64,000 nucleotides of DNA from Stappia sp. BW2 (GCF_008107695.1 NZ_VIRG01000066.1:1449939-1513938), one strand, 5' to 3'. Shown: positions 26,491 through 38,132, numbered from the stretch's first letter. A program made the numbers and translations. The notes: generated from the letters alone by a model not told the origin.

Positions 26491-28092
26491 ATGTCGGAAT
26501 GCAATGTTCTACTGGTGTATCCGCGCTTCAATGCCGGGTCATTCTGGAACTATGGTGCAACCTGCGAAATGGTGGGAGCCAAATATCCCGCCCCTCCTCT
26601 CGGCCTGATCACCGTCGCTGCAATGCTGCCGGACACCTGGAATGTGCGTCTGATTGACCGCAACACGGGCGACCTGACGAATGACGATCTCGACTGGGCC
26701 GATATGGTCATGACTGGCGGCATGCTGCCCCAGCAGGCCGATTGCCTCGGCGTTATCCGGCGTTCACAGGAAAACAACGTTCCCGTTGTTGTCGGCGGGC
26801 CGGATGCGACTTCCTCTCCCGAAGTCTACGAAGGGGCGGATTTCCTTGTGCTTGGAGAAGCCGAGGGCATTCTCAGCACCTTTATCGACGCCTGGAAGGA
26901 AGGCGCGCGCAACGGCCGCTTCTCAGCCGAGAAATTCAAGGCCGACGTCGCCTCCAGCCCTATTCCGCGGTTCGACCTGCTGAAGTTCGACGATTATGTG
27001 CAGATCGGCGTGCAATATTCTCGCGGCTGCCCGTTCACCTGCGAATTCTGCGACATCATCGAGCTTTATGGCCGGGTGCCGCGCACCAAGACCAATGACC
27101 AGATGCTGGCCGAACTCGACCGTCTGTACGAGCTTGGGTACCGGGGCCATGTCGATTTCGTTGACGACAACCTGATCGGCAACAAGAAGGCCGTGAAGGG
27201 CTTTCTTCCGGAGCTGGCAAAGTGGCAGAAGGAGCGCAAATATCCGTTCGAAATGTCGACGGAAGCGTCCCTGAACCTTGCCGACGACGAAGCCCTTTTG
27301 ACGATGATGCAGCAGGCCGGATATTTCTCCGTCTTCATCGGCATCGAAAGCCCCGATCCCGAAGTTCTGGTGGCAACGCGCAAGAAGCAGAACACCCGCC
27401 GCGACATCGCCAAGAGCGTCCACAAGATCTACGACGCCGGCATCTTCGTGCTGGCGGGCTTCATCGTCGGCTTCGATGAGGAAAGCGACAAGGTGGCAGA
27501 AGAGATCTCCGCTTTGATCGAGGAGGCCGCGATCCCGGTTGCCATGACCGGGCTGCTCTATGCCCTGCCCAACACCCAGTTGACCCGCCGGCTCGCCAAG
27601 GAAGGCCGCCTGCATGCCGACTTTGCCACCGATGATCCGGACACGGAGCATGGCGACCAGTGTACCGCCGGTCTCAACTTCACCACCGTTCGCCCGCGCG
27701 CGCAGATCCTGGAAGACTTCAAGAAGGTCATCGATCAGGTCTATGGGCCGGAGGCCTATTTCGGCCGCGTCCAGAAGGTTGCCTCCATGCTTGACATGAG
27801 CGGTGCCAACGGCTCGATTTTCGGCGCTGGTTTTTTCCATGACATCAAGCTGTTCGGCCGTCTTATCCTGGCGATGACCTTCAAGGAAACCACCTACCGC
27901 GGACCGTTCTGGAAAACGCTGATCAAGACCACATTCACCAACTTCCGGGCCATCAAACCGGTGATGATGATGCTGGCGCTTTATGTGCACCTGGGGCCGT
28001 TCTCGCGGTTCGTCGTTGGCCAGATCGACAAGCAGATTGCCGATATCGAAAAGGGCAACTGGGAACAGCCGTCACTGGTCGCCGCCGAATAA
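26491..28092 (+). CDS. B12-binding-like radical SAM protein
   Basis: This 533-residue enzyme has an N-terminal cobalamin-binding-like fold (residues 1-150) without the classic DxHxxG motif. A radical SAM domain follows whose cluster motif is CPFTCEFC. The C-terminal part resembles the DUF4070-type extension of this group and has hydrophobic stretches (FFHDIKLFGRLILAM, MMMLALYVHL) that may sit at the membrane. Relatives include hopanoid and tetrapyrrole-modifying enzymes, but no product can be assigned. The start is supported by GGAGGG eight bases upstream. An in-frame reading from 26377 lacks a ribosome site. Confidence 0.85.
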   Translation: MSECNVLLVYPRFNAGSFWNYGATCEMVGAKYPAPPLGLITVAAMLPDTWNVRLIDRNTGDLTNDDLDWADMVMTGGMLPQQADCLGVIRRSQENNVPVVVGGPDATSSPEVYEGADFLVLGEAEGILSTFIDAWKEGARNGRFSAEKFKADVASSPIPRFDLLKFDDYVQIGVQYSRGCPFTCEFCDIIELYGRVPRTKTNDQMLAELDRLYELGYRGHVDFVDDNLIGNKKAVKGFLPELAKWQKERKYPFEMSTEASLNLADDEALLTMMQQAGYFSVFIGIESPDPEVLVATRKKQNTRRDIAKSVHKIYDAGIFVLAGFIVGFDEESDKVAEEISALIEEAAIPVAMTGLLYALPNTQLTRRLAKEGRLHADFATDDPDTEHGDQCTAGLNFTTVRPRAQILEDFKKVIDQVYGPEAYFGRVQKVASMLDMSGANGSIFGAGFFHDIKLFGRLILAMTFKETTYRGPFWKTLIKTTFTNFRAIKPVMMMLALYVHLGPFSRFVVGQIDKQIADIEKGNWEQPSLVAAE

Positions 28093-28141
28093 TCGGGTAA
28101 GATCACAGCCACCTTCAGTTGACGGAATTGGCGGAAAAGGC

Positions 28142-29407
28142 TTGCGGTCCGGTATCTCCAATCGCAGCGCGCTCGGGTTCATCCTGGTCACGCTGGTTCT
28201 CAACTCCATGGGCATCGGCCTGATGATGCCGGTCATGCCCTCGCTTCTGACCGAACTCACTTCGCTGCCCGTGAGCGAAGCTGCCCGTTGGGGCGGCGCG
28301 CTCAGTGTCGTCTACGCCCTGATGCAATTCGCCTTCGGTCCGACGCTTGGCAATCTGGCAGACCGTTTCGGCCGCCGTCCGGTCCTTCTGGTGTCCATGT
28401 TCGCCATGGCCGTCGACTATCTGATCATGGCGCTGTCCTGGCATCTGGCCGTTCTGTTCGTCGGCAGAACGCTGGCAGGTGTTTCCGGAGCAACCTTCTC
28501 CGCGGCTTCCGCCTTTATCGCCGATGTGTCTTCCAAGCAGGACCGGGCGAAAAACTTCGGGCTTGTTGGCGCTGGTTTTGGTGTCGGCTTCGTGCTCGGG
28601 CCGATGATCGGCGGGTTCCTGGGTGAATACGGCTCTCGCGCACCGTTTTATGCGGCTGCGGGCCTCTCCTTCGTCAACTTCCTGTTCGGCTATTTCATGC
28701 TGCCCGAAACACTGAAGGACGAAAACAGGAGGCAGTTCGATTGGAGACGCGCCAACCCGTTCGGCGCGTTGAAGCAGATCGCCGTGTATCCCTCGGTGCG
28801 TACGCTGCTTCTGGCCGTCTTCCTGTTCGACATCGCCCATTACGTCTATCCCTCCGTCTGGAGCTACTATGCGGAGGAAGTCTTTGCCTGGAGCCCCGGC
28901 GATATCGGCCTGTCACTGGCCGCTGTCGGCGTCGGCTTTGCCTTCGTTCAGGGATATCTGATCCGCGTTCTGGAACCCAGGCTCGGGCCTGGCCGGACGC
29001 TCTTCATCGGCCTGGTGGCCAACCTCATAGCCTTCACCGGCCTTGCCGTCGCCGATGCGGGCTGGATGGCCTATCTGCTGATCTCCTTCGCAGCGCTCGG
29101 CGCGATGGCAACGCCCGCCCTCACCGGTCTGATGTCGGTTCGCGTGCCGGATAACGCACAAGGCGAACTGCAGGGTCTGATCGCAAGTGCCGCGGGCCTT
29201 TCCATGGTTGTCAGCCCGTTGGTCATGACACAGGCCTTCGCCACGTTTTCAGGACCCAACGCGGCAGTTTTCTTTCCCGGGGCACCGTTCGCCCTTGCAA
29301 GTCTACTGATCCTCGTTGCCATGCTGATCGCCCTTCCCTTCATGCGTCTTCAGGAAAAACTGCCGTCTCCCTCCGAGACGGCCGACCGGAAGACGCCAGC
29401 TCAATAA
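28142..29407 (+). CDS. MFS transporter, TetA-like
   Basis: This 421-residue inner-membrane exporter has about 12 helices. It carries the loop 2-3 motif [13 protein letters not shown] typical of drug:proton antiporters, and the N terminus [13 protein letters not shown] is like class A/B Tet proteins. Substrate could be a drug or a metabolite made by the upstream radical SAM and methyltransferase enzymes. I chose TTG 28142 because GGAAAAGG lies just before it and the hydrophobic N terminus begins shortly after. No tetR-type repressor is adjacent. Confidence 0.8.
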   Translation: MRSGISNRSALGFILVTLVLNSMGIGLMMPVMPSLLTELTSLPVSEAARWGGALSVVYALMQFAFGPTLGNLADRFGRRPVLLVSMFAMAVDYLIMALSWHLAVLFVGRTLAGVSGATFSAASAFIADVSSKQDRAKNFGLVGAGFGVGFVLGPMIGGFLGEYGSRAPFYAAAGLSFVNFLFGYFMLPETLKDENRRQFDWRRANPFGALKQIAVYPSVRTLLLAVFLFDIAHYVYPSVWSYYAEEVFAWSPGDIGLSLAAVGVGFAFVQGYLIRVLEPRLGPGRTLFIGLVANLIAFTGLAVADAGWMAYLLISFAALGAMATPALTGLMSVRVPDNAQGELQGLIASAAGLSMVVSPLVMTQAFATFSGPNAAVFFPGAPFALASLLILVAMLIALPFMRLQEKLPSPSETADRKTPAQ

Positions 29408-29422
29408 TCAGGGTTCCCTATC

Positions 29423-30103
29423 GTGCCAGCCACTTTCCCTCCCCGTCTCGATGGCCCCCGTCTGGCGCCGGCTTCGGGCAATGCCGCCCGCCAACTGGTG
29501 GTGATCCTGCATGGCTACGGAGCCGATGGCCCGGACCTCATCGACCTTGGGCGCGCCTGGCAGGGACAGCTTCCCGACGCCGCCTTCGTCGCACCGAACG
29601 CTCCGGAGCACCTGCCCTTCGAAGCACTCGGCGGGCGGCAATGGTTTGCGCTCGAGGAACGCGACATCAACGAATACCGCCTTGGCGCGCAAGCCGCCCA
29701 GCCGGTGCTCGACCGGTTTCTGGACGACGAACTGGCCCGTCATTCTCTCAACGACAGTTCACTGGCACTGGTTGGCTTCAGCCAGGGGGCCATGATGGCC
29801 TTTCAATGCGGCCTGCGCCGCCCGTCTCCCCCGGCAGCGCTGATTGGCTATTCCGGTTTGTTGCCAGGGGCCGGACGCCTTGATCCGATCAATACGCAGA
29901 GCCCTGTGCTGATCGTGCATGGCGAGGCGGACGATGTGGTTGCCAGCTATCACGCGGAGGCGGCGCAACACGCACTTGAAGATGCCGGGGTTTCTTCCAG
30001 CCTGCATCTGCTGTCGGGCCTCGGTCATTCCATCGATGAACGCGGCATGGTGCTGGGCGGGCGGTTTCTGGAAAAGGCGTTTGGGTCCGTCAGGCCGGTG
30101 TAA
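29423..30103 (+). CDS. Phospholipase/carboxylesterase, YpfH type
   Basis: This is a 226-residue alpha/beta hydrolase of the acyl-protein thioesterase/YpfH class. The nucleophile is in GFSQG, the acid in HGEADDVV and the His in GLGHSID; the oxyanion region is LHGYGADG. It likely cleaves small acyl esters in the cytosol. It begins with GTG 15 bases after the MFS stop, so it is cotranscribed with it. Confidence 0.87.
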   Translation: MPATFPPRLDGPRLAPASGNAARQLVVILHGYGADGPDLIDLGRAWQGQLPDAAFVAPNAPEHLPFEALGGRQWFALEERDINEYRLGAQAAQPVLDRFLDDELARHSLNDSSLALVGFSQGAMMAFQCGLRRPSPPAALIGYSGLLPGAGRLDPINTQSPVLIVHGEADDVVASYHAEAAQHALEDAGVSSSLHLLSGLGHSIDERGMVLGGRFLEKAFGSVRPV

Positions 30104-30120
30104 GGACGGCCCGGGATTGG

Positions 30121-30136
30121 TTAATGGCCTGTTAAC
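30121..30136 (+). promoter_or_regulatory. CtrA-type binding site
   Basis: TTAA, seven bases, TTAAC exactly matches the full CtrA consensus (TTAA-N7-TTAAC). It lies 70 bp before the start of the acidic protein gene and after the esterase stop, so it is well placed to control that gene. Confidence 0.6.
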
Positions 30137-30204
30137 GGTTTTGCGGGATGATTTCTGCAACTGTACCGGACCAGGAAGGGCCGGACGAGCCGGGATCCGA
30201 AGCC

Positions 30205-30825
30205 ATGCAGATTTCCATCGAAACCACCACGCAAAGCACAAGCCTTTTTTCGGCTTCCTTTTCGAATGGCGGCGCAGAAGGCCAGAAGAACGATCCCAAG
30301 GGCAACGCCTATGGTCACGAGATCGGCCAACGCAACGGGCATGACAAATCCCCTGCCGTCAGCGTTCTGGAAGCTGCCAGCAAACAGGCCGAGGAAGATG
30401 CGGTCGTGATCGCGGCGCTTCAGGATGCGGTTGAAAAAGGCAAGGGCAACGTCAAGGACGACGACGAGGATAAAGACGGCGCACTTGCGACTGTCGAGGA
30501 CTATCAGAAGACCGCCGGCAAACTGAAGGCGGCTCTTGGTGAAGAGGAAAGCGGCGCGTCGGCCAATGTGGCCTATGAAAGCGCGACCATTTCAACGACC
30601 ACGATTGAAGCCGAGATTGGCGGTGAAACCGTTTCCGCGCAGTTCGTGTCCTTCGAGCGGGTGTCCTACGACAGTGAAACCGGGCTTTCCGTCCGCTCGG
30701 CGAACGCCTCTTCTGTCGAAGGCAACTTCGACAACGGCTCCTTCAGCTATCAGAGCGCTGCCGTCAGCGAGCTTTACGCAGGCACCGGCGACCAGGTTTC
30801 CAACCTTCTGGGCCTCGTGGCCTGA
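30205..30825 (+). CDS. Acidic protein of unknown function under a CtrA box
   Basis: The 206-residue product has no signal peptide or membrane helix. It has a low-complexity N terminus rich in Ser/Thr, a strongly charged centre (KGKGNVKDDDEDKDG) and a Ser/Ala/Val-rich C-terminal half. I recognise no domain. I chose ATG 30205 because an in-frame ATG at 30148 would start only 12 bases after the CtrA box. CtrA-controlled genes in alphaproteobacteria often serve motility, chemotaxis or the cell cycle, so a flagellum-associated or surface role is possible. Confidence 0.6.
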   Translation: MQISIETTTQSTSLFSASFSNGGAEGQKNDPKGNAYGHEIGQRNGHDKSPAVSVLEAASKQAEEDAVVIAALQDAVEKGKGNVKDDDEDKDGALATVEDYQKTAGKLKAALGEEESGASANVAYESATISTTTIEAEIGGETVSAQFVSFERVSYDSETGLSVRSANASSVEGNFDNGSFSYQSAAVSELYAGTGDQVSNLLGLVA

Positions 30826-31000
30826 AGCGACACGCTTCCGCGCGTTTTCCCGCATCTTGAGGGGCTGATTGGCCTCGAAATACGGCCGTAAAGGCCTTTA
30901 CTGAATGCGGTCTCCCCCCTGAGGCGACAAAACGGGATGACACGCCACGGAGGATCAGCCGTGGTTCCAACCCAAGGACTTCGACCTCCCGGTCAGAGAC

Positions 31001-31026
31001 AAAAAGGGGAGCCGAAGCTCCCCTTT
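31001..31026 (-). terminator. Rho-independent terminator for the M42 peptidase gene
   Basis: AAAGGGGAGC, loop CGAA, GCTCCCCTTT; read on the minus strand it ends in TTTTT, just after the M42 stop. Confidence 0.88.
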
Positions 31027-31035
31027 CTCAGTGCC

Positions 31036-32079
31036 TTATGCCTTTTTCAGGTAGGCGACGATGATGTCGAGCGCGGCCTGAAGGTCGCCCTTGTCGATCA
31101 TTTCCGTGACCGTATGGATGTAGCGGGTCCCGACAACGATGCCGATGGCCTTGGCACCGGCAGCGGCCTGTTGGGCGGCAGCGCCATCCTGACCGCCAGC
31201 GGCCAGCATGGTGCGCTGGAACGGGATCTTTTCCTTGACCGCAATGGCTTCGATTTCCTTCACCAGGTCCCGGTCCGCAATGAAGCTGGAATCCTTCACG
31301 TGCAGACCGAAGCCTTCGCCCTGCACCGTGGTGCGATCCTGTTCGGGAACACCCGGGGTGTCGCAGGAAAGCGTGGTGTCGATGCCAAATCCGATGTCGG
31401 GAGCAATGGCGAAAGACGCTGTCCGCGCGCCGCGCAGGCCGACTTCTTCCTGGCAGGTGAAGGCGACGTGAATCTCGCAATCATGCTTGGCCTTGCCCAG
31501 GCCCTTGATCGCCTCGATGCCGAGCCAGCAGGCAATGCGGTTGTCGAGCGCCTTGGAGACGACCTTGTCGCCGATCTCGATCAGCGGCTCATCCATGGTG
31601 ACCATGTCACCAACCTTGACGATGTCCTTGGTCTTTTCGCCGAGGCCCATATCGATGACGAATTCCTTGGGTTCCGGCACCTTCTTGCGCTCTTCCGGCG
31701 AAGAAATGTGGATCGGCTTGCCACCCGGGTTCATCACGCCCTTGAAGTCACCTTCGTCGGTAGACACCAGCACGCGGCGGGAGAACAGGTTGCGGGCATC
31801 GAAGCCCCCGACCGGCTGCACATGGACGAAGCCCTTGTCCGTGACATGGGAGACCAGAAAGCCGATCTCATCCATGTGGCACAGGAGCATGACCTTTTTC
31901 GGGGTGCCCTTCTTGGAGGACTTGCGGCTGTCCCGGCGGCAGAGCAGCGAGCCCATGGGGTCGACGGTAACCTCGTCGAACAAGCCCTTGATTTCGGCCT
32001 GAATCAGGTCCCGGACCCGGTGTTCGTGACCCGGAACACCCGGCGTTTCGCAAAGACGGCGAAGAAGATCGATATTCAT
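31036..32079 (-). CDS. M42-family metallopeptidase (glutamyl aminopeptidase-like)
   Basis: This 347-residue cytosolic aminopeptidase is of the FrvX/TET type. Metal ligands are visible in order: the His in LLCHMDEIGF, the Asp in KALDNR, the Glu pair in TCQEEVGLRGA, the Asp in GIDTT, and the C-terminal His in RYIHT. These enzymes form dodecameric tetrahedra that trim peptides. It stands alone, converging on the acidic CtrA-boxed gene. Confidence 0.92.
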   Translation of the reverse strand: MNIDLLRRLCETPGVPGHEHRVRDLIQAEIKGLFDEVTVDPMGSLLCRRDSRKSSKKGTPKKVMLLCHMDEIGFLVSHVTDKGFVHVQPVGGFDARNLFSRRVLVSTDEGDFKGVMNPGGKPIHISSPEERKKVPEPKEFVIDMGLGEKTKDIVKVGDMVTMDEPLIEIGDKVVSKALDNRIACWLGIEAIKGLGKAKHDCEIHVAFTCQEEVGLRGARTASFAIAPDIGFGIDTTLSCDTPGVPEQDRTTVQGEGFGLHVKDSSFIADRDLVKEIEAIAVKEKIPFQRTMLAAGGQDGAAAQQAAAGAKAIGIVVGTRYIHTVTEMIDKGDLQAALDIIVAYLKKA

Positions 32080-32302
32080 GAAACTTCCTGTAAAGGTTGG
32101 AAAATTGGCTCGATCCTAGTCCGAAAGGCCGCACGGGATAAAGAGCCAAGACGGAATAGTTCGAAAAGAGAGGCTTGTTGCGGGCCTACAGGCTGCGATA
32201 AGCCTCGGTGGAACATCGCACGTGCGCTCAAAAAGACCCCTCGGTCCGTCCCGCCGCCTGAAAAAGGCACCGCGCTACACTCTTTTGGAAAGGCAATTCA
32301 CG

Positions 32303-33106
32303 TTGACCTCTCTCTTGTCCGGCACTGTCCACGTTGAAACACAGGCCGTCCCGGTCGGCAGCAGCACCGTTCATGTTCGCATCTGGACACCTGAAGACCA
32401 TTTGCCCGGCAAGGCACCGGTGCTTCTGTTTCACGACTCCCTCGGATGTATTGCCCTCTGGCGCGATTTTCCAGAACGTCTTGCCCTTGCCAGCGGACGC
32501 ACTGTCATTGCCTATGACAGGCCCGGTTTCGGGCAATCCTCGGCACTTAGCGATACCCTGCCTGCCAGCTTTATCGCCGACGAAGGCAGGACGGTGGTGC
32601 CAGTCCTGTGCGAGCAACTGGGGCTCAGCCGCTTCGTTGCCTGCGGCCACAGCGTGGGAGGTGGTATGGCCGCGCATACGGCCGCGCAGCACCCGGACAG
32701 GGTCACGGCCCTGGTGACGATTGCAGCCCAGGCCCTGATCGAACACCGCACCCTGGAAGGGGTCCGCGAAGCCCGCACCGCCTTTGCCGATCCGGACGCA
32801 TTCGACAGGCTGACCCGCTACCACGGTGCCAAAGCGCGCTGGGTTCTGAATGCCTGGACGGAATCATGGCTCTCGCCAGCCTTTGCCGATTGGTCCCTCG
32901 ACGATGCGCTTGCCGGTGTCCGCTGTAACACCCTTGCCATCCATGGCGCGCTTGACGAATACGGCTCACCACGTCATCCGGAACACATCGCCAGGAGCAC
33001 CGGCGGACAAAAGGTCGTGCTGCCCGATACGGGCCACATCCCGCACAGGGAGTGTCCGGAGGTGCTGGTCGATACCATCTGCGGTTTCCTGGCGAATGCT
33101 TCCTGA
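32303..33106 (+). CDS. Alpha/beta hydrolase
   Basis: This 267-residue hydrolase has its nucleophile in CGHSVGGG, the acid probably in HGALDEYGSP, and the His in DTGHIPHRE. It resembles small-ester or lactone hydrolases; the substrate is unknown. I chose TTG 32303 because GGAAAGG lies upstream and the family-like sequence starts there. An in-frame GTG at 32222 adds 27 basic residues without a good ribosome site. Confidence 0.82.
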   Translation: MTSLLSGTVHVETQAVPVGSSTVHVRIWTPEDHLPGKAPVLLFHDSLGCIALWRDFPERLALASGRTVIAYDRPGFGQSSALSDTLPASFIADEGRTVVPVLCEQLGLSRFVACGHSVGGGMAAHTAAQHPDRVTALVTIAAQALIEHRTLEGVREARTAFADPDAFDRLTRYHGAKARWVLNAWTESWLSPAFADWSLDDALAGVRCNTLAIHGALDEYGSPRHPEHIARSTGGQKVVLPDTGHIPHRECPEVLVDTICGFLANAS

Positions 33107-33319
33107 AGCCGGTTTCGGGCAATCCGCGCAGAGTCTTTGCAGATGCGCCGGTCCGGTTTAACTTCTTGCTCGCCAATTTCGAAAAATCGTCCACCTGTTT
33201 TTCACTTTGCCATTGCAGTGTCGCATTTGATGACAACATTCTATCGGTAAGCAAAAAGCGTCTCCCGTCTTTCCGGAGAGATGTATCGCCTTCCATTGCG
33301 ACGACCCCCGGGGAACCCC

Positions 33320-34405
33320 ATGGCCCAGAAAAAACGTTTTATTCTTTCCATTGACGGCGGCGGCATTCGCGGCCTCATTCCGCTCCGCTTGCTTGAAACC
33401 CTCGAAAGCCGATTGAGCCAGCGAGGCGTCAACACGCCCCTGCACCAGATTTTCGATCTGATGGCCGGATCTTCCACCGGCGGCCTGATTGCTGCCGGTC
33501 TGTCCGCGCCTCGTCCTGGCGGCTCCGCCGGCGCGCCTGCTGCAAGCATCACCGAACTCCGCGGCTTCTTCGAGCGCGATGCGCGGGAGATCTTCAAATC
33601 CTCGATCTCGGCACGGCTGGCGCGCAGCGTTACCAGCTCGCTCGGCCTGTTCGACGAAACCTACGATCCGCGCCCGCTGGAAAAGATGCTGAAAGAACGG
33701 TTCGGCTGGACGTCCATGGCCAGCGGCCTCACCCATCTCGTGCTGACCGCCTATGATCTGGAACAGCGCAAGGCAGTGTTCCTGACCAACGGTCTCGAAG
33801 CTGGCGGCGGCCGGCCGGATGACTATTACTTCTGGCAGGCGGTGCGCGCGACCACCGCAACCCCGTCCTATTTCGAGCCGGCCCGTGTTGAGAACCTCAG
33901 CCGCCGGCGAGAGGAAGCGCTGATCGATGGAACGGTCTTCATGAAGGATCCGACCATCGCAGCTTATCTGGAGGCCCGTAATCTGGGTTGGGGTGACGAC
34001 GAGATCGTCATTCTGTCGCTCGGCACCGGCCGGGCGCCGAGCCGGTCCTTCCTTTACAAGGATGCCGTCGGCTGGGGTGCTCTGGGCTGGCTGCAGCCTT
34101 CCAAGGGAGCGCCGCTGATGTCGATCCTGGCCGATGCCCAAAGCCAGACAACCTCCGACGAGGCACGCCAGCTCTTCGCCGAACTGCCGAACGTGAGCTA
34201 TCACCGGCTCGATGGCGAACTGCCTGCGGAAGCCGAGGACATCGACAACGCCCGGCCAGGCAACATCATCACGCTCAACGGCGCGGCGGACCGGGTGATC
34301 CGGGACAACACCGTTTTCCTGGATACCCTTGCCGACATGATCGCCGCGCATGTGCATGAGAGCGAATCGGATGCGGAGACACCCGATTTGGTGCATGCTG
34401 CCTGA
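33320..34405 (+). CDS. Patatin-like phospholipase
   Basis: This 361-residue lipid acyl hydrolase has the oxyanion loop DGGGIRG at 12-18 and the nucleophile elbow GSSTGG at 50-55 (Ser 52). The catalytic Asp lies in ALIDGT, where most patatins read DGG or DGA. It resembles the CBASS/cPLA2-type bacterial patatins in overall layout (IDGGGIRGLIPLRLLETLE). No cyclase or other defence gene is adjacent, so a phage-defence role is not supported. A murein endopeptidase gene follows within 10 bp. Confidence 0.88.
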   Translation: MAQKKRFILSIDGGGIRGLIPLRLLETLESRLSQRGVNTPLHQIFDLMAGSSTGGLIAAGLSAPRPGGSAGAPAASITELRGFFERDAREIFKSSISARLARSVTSSLGLFDETYDPRPLEKMLKERFGWTSMASGLTHLVLTAYDLEQRKAVFLTNGLEAGGGRPDDYYFWQAVRATTATPSYFEPARVENLSRRREEALIDGTVFMKDPTIAAYLEARNLGWGDDEIVILSLGTGRAPSRSFLYKDAVGWGALGWLQPSKGAPLMSILADAQSQTTSDEARQLFAELPNVSYHRLDGELPAEAEDIDNARPGNIITLNGAADRVIRDNTVFLDTLADMIAAHVHESESDAETPDLVHAA

Positions 34406-34413
34406 GGATTGAA

Positions 34414-35556
34414 ATGGCTGGCGGTCGACGGCGGCTGAACACTCAGACGGGCGCACGAGGTTTCAACGTGAGAGCGGGCAGAACAGGCATTAGAAGCGGC
34501 CGGACCCTTTCGGTGTCCGGCCTGATGGCATTTGCGGCAGCCCTGCAGTTTTCCTGCCTTGTCGCGTCAGCCGCACCCGTGCCAACCGCCAAGCCGAGCG
34601 AGCCTGTCTCCGAGACCTATTCGCCCACTGTCGAGCTGGTGGCCGGTGTGCCGATACCGGAAAAGAAACGCGACGTTCCGGAAGGCTATGTCGCGCAGAA
34701 GCCCAAGCTGGTGCTTTATGGAAACCAGCCAGCGCGTGACTACTTCGGGGCCGCAACAGGCCCTGCCAATCTGAAAGCCCGCTCGATCGGGTCCTACGCC
34801 AAGGGGTGCCTGGCAGGCGGCGCGGAGCTGCCGACGGATGGACCGACCTGGCAGGCCATGCGCCTGTCGCGAAACCGCAATTGGGGCCACCCGGTCCTGA
34901 TCGACTATCTCGAGGACCTGGCGAATGACGCCCCGAAGGTCGGCTGGAACGGATTGCTTGTCGGCGATATCGCTCAACCACGCGGCGGACCGATGACATC
35001 CGGCCATGCCAGCCACCAGATCGGCCTCGACGCCGACATCTGGTTGACGGAGATGCCGAACCGCCGCCTCACCCCACAGGAACGGGAAGAGATCTCCGCC
35101 ACTTCGATGCTGATCGGCCCGATGGACGTCAAGGGTGCCGACCGACGGGTGGACCCGAGGAAATGGTCCGACACACACGCCAAGCTGATCCGGCTCGCTG
35201 CGTCAGACAAGCGTGTGGCCCGTATCTTCGTCAGTCCGGCGATCAAGAAGGCCCTCTGCGATTTTCAGAGGGGCGGCGACCGCTCGTGGCTGCGCAAGGT
35301 GCGCCCGTGGTGGGGTCACCACTATCATTTCCATGTGCGCCTGGCCTGCCCGAAAGGCAGTGCCGGCTGCAAGAACCAGAACCCGCCGCCCCCCGGCGAC
35401 GGCTGTGGCGCCCAACTTACCTACTGGCTGTCGGATGAGCCCTGGGTGCCGAAAAACCCGCCCAAGCCGGGTGAGCCTCCGAAGGTGGTCAAGAAACGCC
35501 CGATGGCGCTCTCCGCCTTGCCGAATGACTGCCGGAATGTGCTGACGGCAAATTGA
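34414..35556 (+). CDS. mepA: Penicillin-insensitive murein endopeptidase
   Basis: The 380-residue precursor has an unusually long, basic N terminus before its hydrophobic signal core (about residues 34-52). The mature domain is a LAS-type zinc peptidase that cuts D-Ala-meso-DAP crosslinks in the periplasm. Zinc and catalytic residues are visible in SGHASHQIGLDADIW and WWGHHYHFHVRL. The C terminus has paired cysteines and a Pro/Lys-rich tail (KNPPKPGEPPKVVKKR). GAGG lies before the ATG. It follows the patatin gene by 8 bp. Confidence 0.9.
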   Translation: MAGGRRRLNTQTGARGFNVRAGRTGIRSGRTLSVSGLMAFAAALQFSCLVASAAPVPTAKPSEPVSETYSPTVELVAGVPIPEKKRDVPEGYVAQKPKLVLYGNQPARDYFGAATGPANLKARSIGSYAKGCLAGGAELPTDGPTWQAMRLSRNRNWGHPVLIDYLEDLANDAPKVGWNGLLVGDIAQPRGGPMTSGHASHQIGLDADIWLTEMPNRRLTPQEREEISATSMLIGPMDVKGADRRVDPRKWSDTHAKLIRLAASDKRVARIFVSPAIKKALCDFQRGGDRSWLRKVRPWWGHHYHFHVRLACPKGSAGCKNQNPPPPGDGCGAQLTYWLSDEPWVPKNPPKPGEPPKVVKKRPMALSALPNDCRNVLTAN

Positions 35557-35572
35557 GGTTGGCCTCGTCCCC

Positions 35573-36088
35573 TTAAGCGTCCGGCGGCTGCATCGGCTGC
35601 AAGACCTTGGCCACGAAGACGAGATCCAGCCAGCGACCGAACTTGGTGCCGGCTTCCGGCAAGCGCCCGGCGACATCAAAGCCGAGTTTCTCATGCAAGG
35701 CGATGGAGGCCGTATTGCTGCCGTCGATCACGCCGACCAGCACGTGTAGGCTCTTGCCGACGGCAATCTCCATCAGGCGTTCCAGAAGCGCGCGGCCAAT
35801 GCCGCGCCGTTGCATCGCCGGGTCGACATAGACGGAGTGTTCCGCCGTCAGGCGATAGCCCTCGCGCGGGCGGAAGGGCCCGAAACTGGCGAAACCAAGC
35901 ACAGCATCGTGGTGATCGACCGCCACCAGAACCGGCAGCCCCTCCTTCACCCGCCCCTCGTACCAGCTCAGTCTCTGGTCCAGCGTTTCTTCCTGGTTGG
36001 TCCAGGCTGCCGTCGTCTCGCGCACGGCCTGGTTATAGCGCTCCAGAATTGCCGGAACGTCCCTCGGTTCTGCATTGCGGATTAACAT
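35573..36088 (-). CDS. GNAT acetyltransferase, Pat/MddA-like
   Basis: The 171-residue product is a GCN5-type acetyltransferase close to phosphinothricin/methionine-sulfoximine N-acetyltransferases. The acetyl-CoA motif is QRRGIGRALLERL, with the preceding VYVDPAM and the GFDVAGRLPEAGTKFGRWLD segment characteristic of that branch. It may detoxify amino-acid analogues. It converges on mepA. Confidence 0.85.
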   Translation of the reverse strand: MLIRNAEPRDVPAILERYNQAVRETTAAWTNQEETLDQRLSWYEGRVKEGLPVLVAVDHHDAVLGFASFGPFRPREGYRLTAEHSVYVDPAMQRRGIGRALLERLMEIAVGKSLHVLVGVIDGSNTASIALHEKLGFDVAGRLPEAGTKFGRWLDLVFVAKVLQPMQPPDA

Positions 36089-36326
36089 CGATAACTCTTG
36101 TCAGGTTGTTCAAATCGCCTTTGCCGATGCATTCTGCATCAAACTTTGAGTTTGAATTTCCATGACAAATGCCTCCCATGCACTGCGTCATTTACCGGGG
36201 GCGGCAGATCCCGGCTGCCGTCGGAGAACCCGCATTCGGCGATAGGTGCAAAAAAGCACCGGAATTCAACGCGCGCAGGCTTCAATCTACTAGGCGAAAT
36301 CGAATTGCAGTGGTAAAGGGGCGGCC

Positions 36327-38132
<1,806 letters not shown>

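Noticed and set aside
33320..34405. Patatin as a CBASS-type phage-defence effector
   Set aside because: The oxyanion and nucleophile motifs fit, but no nucleotide cyclase or accessory defence gene lies nearby.
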